Below are positions 36,070-47,430 of a stretch of DNA of 64,000 nucleotides, in pieces. Each line of letters begins with the position of its first letter. Position 1 is the stretch's first letter. This stretch comes from Heloderma charlesbogerti (Eukaryota; Chordata; Lepidosauria; Squamata; Helodermatidae). The stretch spans positions 186,001 to 250,000 of the forward strand of contig JANEZZ010001895.1 in the NCBI GenBank assembly GCA_026122225.1, in the 5' to 3' direction. Both the position numbers and the translations under genes were made by a program. The notes under the pieces were generated by a model. It did not search any database, was not told the origin of the DNA, and worked only from the letters and a program-made list of their open reading frames with translations.

Positions 36070-39000
36070 CTTCATGGATCACTGCCTTGTTGTGGCGAAG
36101 GGGCTTGCGTAACTCAGTGAAGCCATAAGCTATGCCGTGCAGGGCCACCCAAGACGGACAGGTCATGGCAGAGAGTTCTGACAAAATGTGGTCCACTGGA
36201 GAAGGAAATGGCAACCCACTCCAGTATTCTTGCCAAGAAAACCCCATGGAACGTATCACAAGGCTAAAAGAGATGACGCCGGAAGATGAGCCCCTCAGGT
36301 CGGAAGGTGTCCAATATACTACTGGGGAAGAGCAGAGGGTATTTCCAAGTAGCGCCAGAAAGAGTGAAGCGGCTGGGCCAAAGCCGAAAGGACACTCAGC
36401 TGTGGCTGTGTCTGGTGGTGAAAAGAAAATCCAATGCTGTAAAGAACAATATTGTTTAGGAACCTGGAATGTCAGATCAATGAATCTAGGTAAGCTGGAG
36501 GTGGTCAAACATGAGATGGCAAGATTGAACATCGACATCTTGGGAATCAGCGAACTAAAGTGGACAGGCATGGGCGAATTTAATTCAGGTGACCATCATA
36601 TCTACTACTGTGGGCAAGAATCCCTTAGAAGAAATGGAGTAGCACTCATAGTCAACAAAAGGGTGGGAAAAGCAGTACTGGGGTACAATCTCAAAAACGA
36701 TAGAATGATCTCAGTACGAATCCAAGGCAAACCATTCAACATCACAGTAATTCAGGTCTATGCCCCAACCACTGATGCCGAAGAAGCTGAGGTTGATCGG
36801 TTCTATGAAGACCTACAACAACTTCTAGAACTAACACCAAAAAAAGATGTCCTCTTCATCATAGGGGATTGGAATGCTAAAGTAGGAAGTCAAGAAATCA
36901 CCGGGATAACAGGCAGGCATGACCTTGGTGTACAAAATGAAGCAGGACAAAAGCTAATAGAGTTTTGCCAAGAGAACACGCTGATCATAGCAAACACTCT
37001 TTTCCAACAGCACAAGAGGCGACTCTACACATGGACATCACCAGATGGTCAATATCGAAATCAGAATGATTATGTCCTTTGCAGCCAAAGATGGAGAAGC
37101 TCTATACAGTCAGTAAAAACAAGACCTGGAGCTGACTGTGGCTCAGATCATGAGCTGCTTCTTGCAAAATATCAGCTGAAATTGAAGAACGTAGGGAAAA
37201 CCACTAAACCATTCAGGTATGACCTAAATCATATCCCTGATGAATATACAGTGGAGGTGAGGAATAGATTTCAGGGATTAGACCTGATAGACAGAGTGCC
37301 TGAGGAACTATGGACGGAGGTCCATAACATTGTTCAGGAGGCAGCAACGAAATCCATCCCAAAGAAAAAGAAATGCAAGAAAGCCAAGTGGCTGTCTGAT
37401 GAGGCTTTACAAGTAGCTGAGGAAAGAAGGGAAGCAAAAAGCAAGGGAGAAAGGGGAAGATATATCCAACTGAATGCAGAGTTCCAGAGAATAGCAAGGA
37501 GAGACAAGAAGGCCTTCTTAAATGAACAATGCAAAGAAATCAAGGAAAACAACAGAATGGGAAAGACTAGAAATCTTTTCAAGAAAATTGGAGTTCTCAA
37601 GGGAACGTTTTGTGCAAAGATGGGCATGATAAAGGACAAAGAAGGCAGGGACCTAACAGAAGCAGATGAGATTAAGAAGAGGTGGCAAGAATACACAGAA
37701 GAACTATACAGGAAAGATGTTAATGTCCCTGATAGCCATGATAGTGTGGTCACTGAACTTGAGCCAGACATCCTCGAGAGTGAAGTCAAGTGGGCCTTAG
37801 GAAGCATTAGTAACAACAAAGCTAGCGGAGATGACAGTCTTCCAGCTGAGCTATTTAAAATCCTAAAAGATGATGCTGTTAAAGTGCTGCATTCAATATG
37901 CCAACAAATCTGGAACACTCAACAGTGGCTGCAAGACTGGAAAAGGTCAGTTTACATTCCAATTCCAAAGAAGGGCAACGCCAAAGAGTGTTCAAACTAC
38001 CGCACAATTGTGCTCATTTCACATGCCAGCAAGGTGATGCTCAAAATCCTACAAGCTAGGCTTCAGCAGTATGTGAACCGAGAACTACCGGAAGTACAAG
38101 CTGGGTTTCGAAGAGGCAGAGGAACCTCGCCAACATTCGCCGGATCATGGAGAAAGCAAGAGAATTCCAGAAAAACGTCTATTTCTGCTTCATTGACTAC
38201 GCTAAAGCCTTTGATTGTGTGGATCACAACAAACTGTGGCAAATTCTGAAAGTGATGGGAGTACCAGACCACCTTACCTGTCTCCTGAGAAACCTGTACG
38301 AGGGTCAAGAAGCAACAGTAAGAACCAGACATGGAACAACTGAGTGGTTCAAAATTGGGAAAGGAGTACGACAAGGCTGCATATTGTCACCCTGCTTATT
38401 TAACTTATATGCAGAGTACATCATGAGAAACGCCAGGTTGGATGAATCACAGCTCGGAATTAAGATTGCTGGGAGAATTATCAACAACCTCCGATATGCA
38501 GACGATACCACCCTAATGGCAGAAAGAGAAGAGGATCTCAAGAGCCTCTTGTTGAGGGTGAAAGAGGAGAGTGCAAAAGCTGGTTTGAAACTCAACATTA
38601 AAAAAACTAAGATCATGGCATCTGGTCCCATCACTTCCTGGCATATAGAAGGGGAAGAAATGGAAGCAGTGACAGATTTTACTTTCTTGGGCTCCAAGAT
38701 CACCGCAGACGGTGACTGTAGTCATGAAATTAAAAGACGCTTGCTCCTTGGGAGGAAAGCTATGGCAAACCTAGACAGCATAGTAAGAAGCAGAGACATC
38801 GCCTTGCTGACAAAGGTCTGTCTAATCAAAGCTATGGTTTTCCCAGTAGTAATGTATGGCTGTGAGAGCTGGACTATAAGGGAGGCTGAGCGCCGAAGAA
38901 TTGATGCTTTCGAACTGTGGTGCTGGAGAAGACTCTTACGAGTCCCCTGGACTGCAAGGAGGTCAAATCAGTCCATCCTAAAGGAAATCAACCCTGAGTG

Positions 39001-39277
39001 CTCATTGGAAGGACAGATACTGAAGCTGAAGCTGAAATATTTTGGCCACCTAATGCGAAGAGAAAACTCTCTGGAAAAGACCCTGATGCTGGGAAAGAAT
39101 GAAGGCAAAAGCAGAAGGGGACGACAGAGGATGAGATGGCTAGATAGTGTCACCGATGCAATGAATATGAACTTGAGCACACTCCGGGAGACAGCGCAGG
39201 ACAGGAAGGCCTGGTGTGCTATGGTCCATGGGGCCACGAAGAGTCGGACACAACTGAACGACTGAACAACAGCAACA
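36070..39277 (+). mobile_element. BovB (RTE) LINE copy 2, full length, in LRP5 intron 19
   Basis: It begins CTTCATGGATCACTGCC (two bases short of the other 5' ends) and ends ACTGAACAACAGCAACA, 3208 bp, between exact 11-bp duplications. It is antisense to LRP5. The sequence is highly similar to copy 3 and carries the same small deletion in the RT domain. Confidence 0.97.
36132..39265 (+). pseudogene. BovB endonuclease/reverse transcriptase ORF with one frameshift (copy 2)
   Basis: Two long frames, 36132-38249 (705 codons) and 38147-39265 (372 codons), overlap at a single lesion near 38121. The first holds the APE-type endonuclease: ELKWTG at about residues 141-146, GDWNAKVG at 245-252 and GSDHELL further on; it ends in the RT fingers (FRRGRGT). 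The second holds FIDYAKAFDCVDH (15-27), YADDTTLMA (from 117), WCWRRLLRVPW and the C-terminal region. Apart from this frameshift the protein is open from end to end, so the copy is young. Confidence 0.95.
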
Positions 39278-39288
39278 AGCATTTCCTC
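39278..39288. repeat. Target-site duplication of BovB copy 2, right
   Basis: AGCATTTCCTC, identical to 36059-36069. Confidence 0.9.
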
Positions 39289-39900
39289 ATACAGGCAAAA
39301 TGTTTTGGGTTCACAGGACTTCTACTGCAGTTCAAAGTTATTAACTGCAGCCTTTCAAATAGCCCATTTACTCTCCCTGTTCAATTCCCATTATAAATCT
39401 CTTGAGACAACCTCAGGGCTATCATCTCTAGTTTTTCCTTACATAGGTCCCAGGGCTGAGAGAACAGAATTATTATCAGACCATCTATATTCAAAAAGCC
39501 TCTTAAAGCATTTATGGTTAATATAAACCACACAGGGCCTGAAGCCAATTTGAGCAGCCACCAAAGGCTCAGACAAAAATAATTGCATCCGCTTTGGCCT
39601 TTTGATAATTGGTTTTGGGCTACATTTTGTTGGGGGCCCAATTACAGCACAGTAGCTCCTTGACAGGATGTGGATTGGGTTAGGTTAAAAAAACCCACCC
39701 AATGATTTCTGAACACTGCAGAGTACTGTTGAAGGATATTACATTTTTAAGCACGTACACACAAATGTGGAAAGTATCAGGCTTCACAGAGTAATAAAGA
39801 AGTGGATTTATATTTCTGGACTGAGGAGTCATATCTCACAGGGACATATTCAAGAACTAAGTAGTAGTACTTGTCTCTAGACACAAAATAGTGAAAGGTA

Positions 39901-39910
39901 GTCTCTTACC
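39901..39910. repeat. TSD of the deleted BovB, left: a second copy of the exon 19 donor
   Basis: GTCTCTTACC matches 40448-40457 exactly. On the minus strand it reads GGTAAGAGAC, the LRP5 exon 19 splice donor, here isolated on the far side of the insertion. Confidence 0.93.
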
Positions 39911-40447
39911 CCCCTTCATGGATCACTGCCTTGTTGTGGCGAAGGGGCTTGTCTAACTCAGTGAAGCCATAGACATCACCTTGCCGACAAAGGTCCGTCT
40001 AATCAAAGCTATGGTTTTCCCAGTAGTAACATATGGCTGTGAGAGTTGGACTATAAGGAAGGCTGAGCGCCGAAGAATTTATGCTTTCCAACTGTGGTGC
40101 TGGAGAAGACTCTTACGAGTCCCCTGGACTGCAAGGAGGTCCAATCAGTCAATCCTAAAGGAAATCAACCCTGAGTGCTCATTGGAAGGACAGATACTGA
40201 AGCTGAAGCTCAAATATTTTGGCCACCTAATGCGAAGAGAAAACTCACTGGAAAAGGCCCTGATGCTGGGAAAGATTGAAGGCAAAAGGAGAAGGGGACA
40301 GCAGAGGATGAGATGGCTAGATAGCATCACCGATGCAATGAATATGGACTTCAGCACGCTCCGGGAGAGAGCGCAGGACAGGAAGGCCTGGCGTGCTATG
40401 GTCCATGGGGTCACAAAGAGTCGGACACGACTGAACAACAACAACAA
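39911..40447 (+). mobile_element. Internally deleted BovB (537 bp) abutting LRP5 exon 19
   Basis: It has the intact BovB 5' start (CCCCTTCATGGATCACTGCC) for about 62 bp and then jumps at about 39972 to the last 475 bp of the LINE, ending ACTGAACAACAACAACAA. It is flanked by the 10-bp (11 with the ambiguous A) duplication GTCTCTTACC. Both termini and the TSD show that it inserted as a unit and was not carved from a longer copy in place. The remaining frame (39981-40435) encodes only the BovB C-terminus. Confidence 0.92.
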
Positions 40448-40457
40448 GTCTCTTACC
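40448..40457. repeat. TSD of the deleted BovB, right: contains the used exon 19 donor
   Basis: GTCTCTTACC; its minus-strand GT at 40456-40455 is the exon 19 donor. Confidence 0.93.
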
Positions 40458-40567
40458 ACATGCAAGTTCATCAGAGCCATCTATGCAGTCTGGAAAGGAG
40501 TCACATTGCTGCTTTTTGAGGATACATTGGCCACTGGCACATCGAAACTGATTTTGGAGACAAATTG
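40457..40567 (-). CDS. LRP5: LRP5 exon 19: LDL-receptor class A repeat 3
   Basis: The acceptor is ttttctttgcag and the donor GTAAGAGAC. The exon encodes [20 protein letters not shown] followed by [17 protein letters not shown], with six cysteines and the DGSDE calcium ligands intact. The phase is 1 on both sides (111 nt). Only 8 further intron bases follow the donor GT before BovB-derived sequence begins at 40447, and the donor lies inside the target-site duplication of that insertion. Confidence 0.96.
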
Positions 40568-41063
40568 CTGCAAAGAAAAGGACAGTGGAGCAATTCTATA
40601 TCACTCTCAGCCCAAATCAAATAATGAACAGATCATTACCATGAAGCTAGACAACAGTTTTTAAACGGTCCCCAAATACTCAAATGTACTTTTTGCTCTG
40701 TTTATATGGAAACCAAACATATGCTTCACTGAAAAAAAAATGGTCACCACTGCATAAATAGTTCATAGTGTGTCTAGTGCTGGCATGTGAGGGCAATGAC
40801 ACAGCTGAAATGGACAACCAAGGAAATATTAATCAGCCACAGTCCTTCTGCTAAGTGCCCTGTGCAACTGAGGATGGCATGGGAGGCAGGGCTACCACTG
40901 TGACAAAAAACTGGGGGCAACTCAGACAAAAATACAGCAGCCACATTTGCTTCAAAGAGTAATTTCCATTTATACTTCCTTTTTGCCAGCTACCATGATT
41001 GACTGCAGGAAAGCCCAGCTTCTGACACAAGCTCTGCAAACAGATCAAGAAAACACAACTTAC

Positions 41064-41300
41064 CTTCACAATCAGCTTCATCAGATTTATCTTGGCAATC
41101 GATTTCTCCATTACACCTCAAACTTGCATCAATGCACTGCCCCTTTTCACACTGAAACTGGGTCACTGAGCAGATTGGACAGCTATCCTCATCGCTCTGA
41201 TCATCACATTCAGAGAATCCATCACATCGCCATGCCATAGGGATGCAGTCTATCTCACCAGTTGCACACGTGAACTGGTCTGGAGAACATGTTGGAGGCT
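41064..41300 (-). CDS. LRP5: LRP5 exon 18: LDL-receptor class A repeats 1 and 2
   Basis: After a ccttccccag acceptor the exon reads [19 protein letters not shown], then [20 protein letters not shown], then [20 protein letters not shown], then [16 protein letters not shown]. Both repeats keep six cysteines and the acidic calcium-binding ends (DDQSDED and QDKSDEA). The donor is GTAAGT. The exon is 237 nt, enters in phase 1 and leaves in phase 1, so it can be skipped or circularised with exon 19 without a frameshift. Confidence 0.97.
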
Positions 41301-42029
41301 CTGGGGAAGGGAATTTAAAAAGGACACATTTATTTTAAAGTATTCCAAGGGATTAAGCAACTTGAAACAAAGAAAGAATTTTACTGTATGAAAAAAGTAG
41401 AAGAGAGATTGTTAGATTGTTTAATAATATCAAGTGTTTTTTTATAAAGGAAAGAAAACTCACTCTATGCCTAGACAAGGGTGTTTTGCCAATTTTACAA
41501 CCAAGATACGAAGCACACATAACCCACTATGTGTATTGACAATAGTTGCAATCTAATGTTCTGGCGTTGGAGGCAGACACTGCAGGCTTTGCCTAACTAT
41601 GGCTCAACCTCCAAATTCTGAGCTTGATACAGAAAGCGCTACATGCATAACCATAGTGAAAGCTGTTTCTGTGCCTCCACATGAGGCTTTCATGGTGCCA
41701 TCACCCTGCCTCATTCACAGAATGGTAAGGGTGGGGAGTACAGGGGTGGAGGTCATCATCTTCCACTTATAACCCTCCCATGTTTTCCCACCGCTTGTTC
41801 CACCTTCTCTGTTAAGGAGAAGAGGATGGAATAGCTGCACAATGCACTTGTAGCACTAGGAGTCCTCCATCTGCAGGCACCCAAAATCTATGGACATGCT
41901 TTTCAAAAGTGCTTTGAGAAATTCTGTCATGGTGTTGCGTTACGTGGCGTAGGTGTATGAAGAACTTGTGAAGACGGAATGTTCATACAAGTTCCTGTGA
42001 ATCTTTGGAACAGGCTGTAATTTACAAGT
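41301..42029. other. LRP5 intron 17, no recognised element
   Basis: Plain non-coding sequence between exon 18 and the Penelope-like remnant. Confidence 0.5.
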
Positions 42030-44046
42030 TAAAGAAAAGGTGGGAGAAGCACGGTGTACAGTGGTTGGAGATGTGGTGGTGAAAGATAATATCAGGCACT
42101 TATGTGATTTAGGACCATCATTTGCTCTGAACTTAAAAGTGAATGAGCATATTAGAATGGAGCTGCAAACTGGGCTGCACTGCTTAGCTAATCCGCTGAA
42201 ATGGAGGGAGGTTGTGCCAATTGAGGAAGACAGTTCTCAGAAACAACTGGAAAAGTGCTGTCCTTTCAGAAAGTTCCAGCTATGGCACCCCCAGTCTCTC
42301 AAGATATTGATTGTCTCATGACTGTGGCAGCTGACGAAATCAACAAATTATTTGATGTTGAGGAAACACATCAGAGAGATAATGTGCTAAAAGATCCAAG
42401 AATTGCATTAAGGCAATTAAAAGCACTCCAAGATGAGGGCATCTAAAGAATATCTGGAGTGATAAAGGAGGAGATTTTGTTATAATGAGTCAAGAGCAAG
42501 ATAAAGAAATTGCTTTGTTACATCTGTCTGACCACACTACATATACTCCTGCATTGTTGACTGAGTTTTGAGGGAGTGGGAAAAATATAAGGACAGTTTG
42601 GAAAAGCACTTGTGAAAGGTTAATAATAATTTAAAACAATTGTTGGACAATAACAATCCTTGTTGCCCGGTTATCTATTTCCTGTTAAAAGCACGTACGA
42701 TTGAGGAATGTAAGATGTGAAGGCTTTTAAAGTACGGCCTATTATTTCTGGCTGTGATGGGCCAGCAGACATAGTGAGCTGACTGATTACAACTATGTTA
42801 ACCCTCTGTTAAATTGTGTCCCAGCTCATTTGCAAAACAGCAAGCAACTATTAGATAAGTATATCAGATGGACACAATGCACATGGAGAGCTTTGGTGTT
42901 GAAGCACTGTACACCAATGTGGATAATGGAGCAAGATCCAGTTTGGTAGAACTTTTAAAAGAAAATTACCATCTAATTAATTTTTATGGCTTTAGTACTG
43001 AGGACATTGATGGGTTGATAGCTGCATGTTTACAGTGTAATATATTTCATTTTAATGATGAATATTTTTCACAGAAACATGACGTAGCAATGAGAAATTG
43101 ATTGGCACCATTATTGGCCATTGCATATATGAACTCAATTGAAAGATGCTGTATTGATCATGACATCCTCCTGTATCGCCATTATTTAGATGACATTATA
43201 ATTATAATGCATAGAGTGATCGAAGCAGATAAAGAGTCTGATGCAATGAATGGCGTGGACCATATAAAATTAACATGGGAGCAGCCAAATGTAGATAGTT
43301 GGCTTCCCTTTTTAAATATAGAATTAAAAGTCTGTAATGGGCAGTTTGAAACAAGGTGGTACAGGAAATCTATGAAGAGGGATATATTATTGAATTGTAA
43401 CTCTGCACACCCTGTGCCAGCGAAAAGGCAGGTAGTAATGAACATGATTCAGAAAGCTGTTGGGGTGTCTACCATTATTTATGCTGAGGAATCAAAACAA
43501 AAGGCAGTAAAACTGGCAGAGGCTACTGGTTATAGGTTACCAGTTCCAGTTGTTAGGAGTGTGAGGTATATCAGAGGGCTACCTGTCTTGAAAATCCCAT
43601 TTGTGACTGACAGATTTGTTTGTGAAGCCCAAAATATTCTTGATTGCCATAACATCAAGGCTAATGTTGTTTGTACTGTCCCAATAACATTGAAACAACA
43701 TCTTGTGAAGTCTCAGCTGTATGACAACAAATGCTGAACACAGGAATGCCCTATCTGTGTGGACGGTAAGTGGGAATGTGCAGTTAAGGGTGCTATTTAT
43801 AAAACTGAGTGTTTGGAATGTAACTCCTTTTACATTGGTGAAACTGGAAGACCTCTTCTAAAAAGATATAGGGAGCACTTGGATGATATTCAGCATAATG
43901 AAACACGTGCTAGACCTTCGACCCTTCATTTGAGAGAGAAATATGCTGGAAGAACAACTTCAGTGAAGATCTCGGTGCTAGCAGTCAAAAGGAGACTCCA
44001 AAGGGGAAAGATTAAGGAGGCCATGTTTAGTGATAAGCTGAAACCT
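42030..44046 (+). mobile_element. Penelope-like element remnant (RT plus GIY-YIG)
   Basis: From 42868 to 44046 one frame can be followed, interrupted by two TGA codons (43099-43101 and 43735-43737). It shows a PLE-type RT: VEALYTNV, then AMRN*LAPLLAIAYMNSIE (canonical AMGxRLAP-LAI), then YRHYLDDIIII as the catalytic YxDD-like motif. At the end is a GIY-YIG nuclease: IYKTECLECNSFYIGETGR with RPLLKRYREHL. The 5' part (42040-42450) is much decayed. BovB copy 3 interrupts it at 44047 and more of it may follow after 47246. Confidence 0.85.
43102..44046 (+). pseudogene. PLE reverse transcriptase / GIY-YIG endonuclease, decayed
   Basis: Relic of the PLE protein, which in active elements combines RT and a GIY-YIG nuclease for target-primed insertion. 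Seen here are the LDD of the RT palm at about residues 31-33 of the segment, the linker up to KSQLYDNKC, a stop, then TQECPICVDGKWECAVKGAI and the GIY-YIG core FYIGETGRP. The C-terminus stops at FSDKLK where BovB begins. Confidence 0.83.
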
Positions 44047-47000
44047 GTTGTTGTTGTTCAGTCGTGTCCGACTCTTCGTGACCCCATGGACCACAGCACG
44101 CCAGGCCCTCCTGTCCTGCACTCTCTCCCGGAGCGTGCTCAAGTTCATATTCATTGCATCGGTGACGCTATCTAGCCATCTCATCCTCTGCCGTCCCCTT
44201 CTCCTTTTGCCTTCAGTCTTTCCCAGCATCAGGGTCTTTTCCAGAGAGTTTTCTCTTCGCATTAGGTGGCCAAAATATTTGAGCTTCAGCTTCAGTATCT
44301 GTCCTTCCAATGAGCACTCAGGGTTGATTTCCTTTAGGATGGACTGATTTGACCTCCTTGCAGTCCAGGGGACTCGTAAGAGTCTTCTCCAGCACCACAG
44401 TTCGAAAGCATCAATTCTTCGGCGCTCAGCCTTCCTTATAGTCCAGCTCTCACAGCCATACATTGCTACTGGGAAAACCATAGCTTTGATTAGACGGACC
44501 TTTGTCGGCAAGGCGATGTCTCTGCTTCTTACTATGCTGTCTAGGTTTGCCATAGCTTTCCTCCCAAGGAGCAAGCGTCTTTTAATTTCATGGCTACAGT
44601 CACCGTCTGCGGTGATCTTGGAGCCCAAGAAAGTAAAATCTGTCACTGCTTCCATTTCTTCCCCTTGCATATGCCAGGAAGTGATGGGGCCAGATGCCAT
44701 GATCTTAGTTTTTTTAATGTTGAGTTTCAAACCAGCTTTTGCACTCTCCTCTTTCACCCTCAACAAGAGGCTCTTGAGATCCTCTTCGCTTTCTGCCATT
44801 AGGGTGGTATCGTCTGCATATCGGAGGTTGTTGATAATTCTCCCAGCAATCTTAATTCCGACCTGTGATTCATCCAACCCGGCGTTTCTCATGATGTACT
44901 CTGCATATAAGTTAAATAAGCAGGGTGACAATATGCAGCCTTGTCGTACTCCTTTCCCAATTTTGAACCACTCAGTTGTTCCATGTCTGGTTCTTACTGT
45001 TGCTTCTTGACCCTCGTACAGGTTTCTCAGGAGACAGGTAAGGTGGTCTGGTACTCCCATCACTTTCAGAATTTGCCACAGTTTGTTGTGATCCACACAA
45101 TCAAAGGCTTTAGCGTAGTCAATGAAGCAGAAATAGACGTTTTTCTGGAATTCTCTTGCTTTCTCCATGATCCGGCGAATGTTGGCGAGGTTCCTCAGCC
45201 TCTTCGAAACTCAGCTTGTACTTCCAGTAGTTCTCGGTTCACATACTGCTGAAGCCTAGCTTGTAGGATTTTGAGCATCACCTTGCTGGCATGTGAAATG
45301 AGCGCAATTGTGCAGTAGTTTGAGCACTCTTTGGCATTGCCCTTCTTTGGAACTGGAATGTAAACTGACCTTTTCCAGTCTTGCGGCCATTGTTGAGTGT
45401 TCCAAATTTGTTGGCATATTGAATGCAGCACTTTAACAGCAACATCTTTGAGGATTTTAAATAGCTCAGCTGGAAGACTGTCATCTCCGCTAGCTTTGTT
45501 GTTACTAATGCTTCCTAAGGCCCATTTGACTTCACTCTCGAGGATGTCCGGCTCAAGTTCAGTGACTGCACTGCCATGGCTATCAGGGATATTAAGACCT
45601 TTCCTGTATAGTTCTTCTGTGTATTCTTTCCACCTCTTCTTAATCTCATCTGCTTCTGTGAGGTCCCTGCCTTCTTTGTCCTTTATCATGCCCATCTTTG
45701 CACAAAACGTTCCCCTGAGATCTCCGATTTTCTTGAAGAGTTCTCTAGTCTTTCCCATTCTGTTGTTTTCCTTGATTTCTTTGCATTGTTCATTTAAGAA
45801 GGCCTTCTTGTCTCTCCTTGCTATTCTCTGGAACTCTGCATTCAGTTGGATATATCTTCCCCTTTCTCCCTTGCTTTTCGCTTCCCTTCTTTCCTCAGCT
45901 ACTTGTAAAGCCTCATCAGACAGCCACTTGGCTTTCTTGCATTTCTTTTTCTTTGGGATGGATTTCGTTGCTGCCTCCTGAACAACATTACGGACCTCCG
46001 TCCATAGTTCCTCAGGCACTCTGTCTATCAGGTCTAATCCCTGAAATCTATTCCTCACCTCCACTGTATATTCATCAGGGATATGATTTAGGTCATACCT
46101 GAATGGTTTAGTGGTTTTCCCTACGTTCTTCAATTTCAGCTGAAATTTTGCAAGAAGCAGCTCATGATCTGAGCCACAGTCAGCTCCAGGTCTTGTTTTT
46201 ACTGACTGTATGGAGCTTCTCCATCTTTGGCTGCAAAGGACATAATCATTCTGATTTCGATATTGACCATCTGGTGATGTCCATGTGTAGAGTCGTCTCT
46301 TGTGCTGTTGGAAAAGAGTGTTTGCTATGATTAGTGTGTTCTCTTGGCAAAACTCTATTAGCTTTTGTCCTGCTTCATTTTGTACACCAAGGCCATGCTT
46401 GCCTGTTATCCCGGTGATTTCTTGACTTCCTACTTTAGCATTCCAATCCCCTATGATGAAGAGGACATCTTTTTTTGGTGTTAGTTCTAGAAGGTGTTGT
46501 AGGTCTTCATAGAACCGATCAACCTCAGCTTCTTCGGCATCAGTGGTTGGGGCATAGACCTGAATTACTGTGATGTTGAATGGTTTGCCTTGGATTCGTA
46601 CTGAGATCATTCTATCGTTTTTAAGATTGTACCCCTGTACTGCTTTTCCCACCCTTTTGTTAACTATGAGTGCTACTCCATTTCTTCTAAGGGATTCTTG
46701 CCCACAATAGTAGATATGATGGTCACCTGAATTAAATTCGCCCATGCCTGTCCATTTTAGTTCGCTGATTCCCAAGATGTCGATGTTCAATCTTGCCATC
46801 TCATGTTTGACCACCTCCAGCTTACCTTGATTCATTGATCTAACATTCCAGGTTCCTCAACAATATTGTTCTTTACAGCATTGGATTTTCTTTTCACCAC
46901 CAGACACATCCACAGCTGAGTGTCCTTTCGGCTTTGGCCCAGCTGCTTCACTCTTTCTGGCGCTACTTGGAAATACCCTCTGCTCTTCCCCAGTAGTATA

Positions 47001-47129
47001 TTGGACACCTTCCGACCTGAGGGGCTCATCTTCCGGCATCATCTCTTTTAGCCTTGTGATACGTTCCATGGGGTTTTCTTGGCAAGAATACTGGAGTGGG
47101 TTGCCATTTCCTTCTCCAGTGGACCACAT
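44047..47129 (-). pseudogene. BovB endonuclease/reverse transcriptase ORF, broken (copy 3)
   Basis: Segments 47129-46857, 46835-45195 and 45168-44047 together cover the whole ORF. A TGA replaces the TTA/Leu codon in the leader at about 46856 (copy 2 reads CLGTWNVRS there). The RT lesion at 45181-45194 is the same as in copy 2. Endonuclease (ELKWTG, GDWNAKVG, GSDHELL) and RT (YADDTTLMA) motifs are intact. Confidence 0.94.
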
Positions 47130-47246
47130 TTTGTCAGAACTCTGCCATGACCTGTCCGTCTTGGGTGGCCCTGCATGGCATAGCTTATGGCTTCACTGAG
47201 TTACGCAAGCCCCTTCGCCACAACAAGGCAGTGATCCATGAAGGGG
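44047..47246 (-). mobile_element. BovB (RTE) LINE copy 3, full length, in LRP5 intron 17
   Basis: On the minus strand it runs from CCCCTTCATGGATCACTGCC (47246) to the (CAA)n tail at 44047, 3200 bp, in the same orientation as LRP5. The flanks (AGCTGAAACCT on the left, CACTGATAACAG on the right) do not form a convincing duplication. It sits inside the Penelope-like remnant. It is inverted relative to copy 2, and the two flank exons 18 and 19. Confidence 0.96.
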
Positions 47247-47430
47247 CACTGATAACAGTGGAAAGGATGAGATGAAACAAGCCATGATGTTTATTAATGC
47301 AGCTTGATTGGCTGTTGAATACAGGTGCTAACTGTTAATCCATGTTCCCTCACTAGGGCTTGGCCTGTTCCTGAATTGTTCTGGTTGAAGCTCGTATTTT
47401 ATACCAAAACGTTTTGCATTTTAAAAATCT
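47247..47430 (+). mobile_element. Possible 3' remainder of the Penelope-like element
   Basis: The sequence directly after BovB copy 3 would be the continuation of the interrupted element. No coding motif is left to confirm it; position is the only argument. Confidence 0.3.

Noticed and set aside
35750..36571. 273-codon minus-strand frame across the left edge of BovB copy 2
   Set aside because: It crosses from unique sequence into antisense BovB, with no domain.
44047..47246. Target-site duplication for BovB copy 3
   Set aside because: GTGATAAGCTGAAAC on the left and CTGATAACAGTGGAAA on the right look loosely alike but do not abut the element ends as direct repeats.
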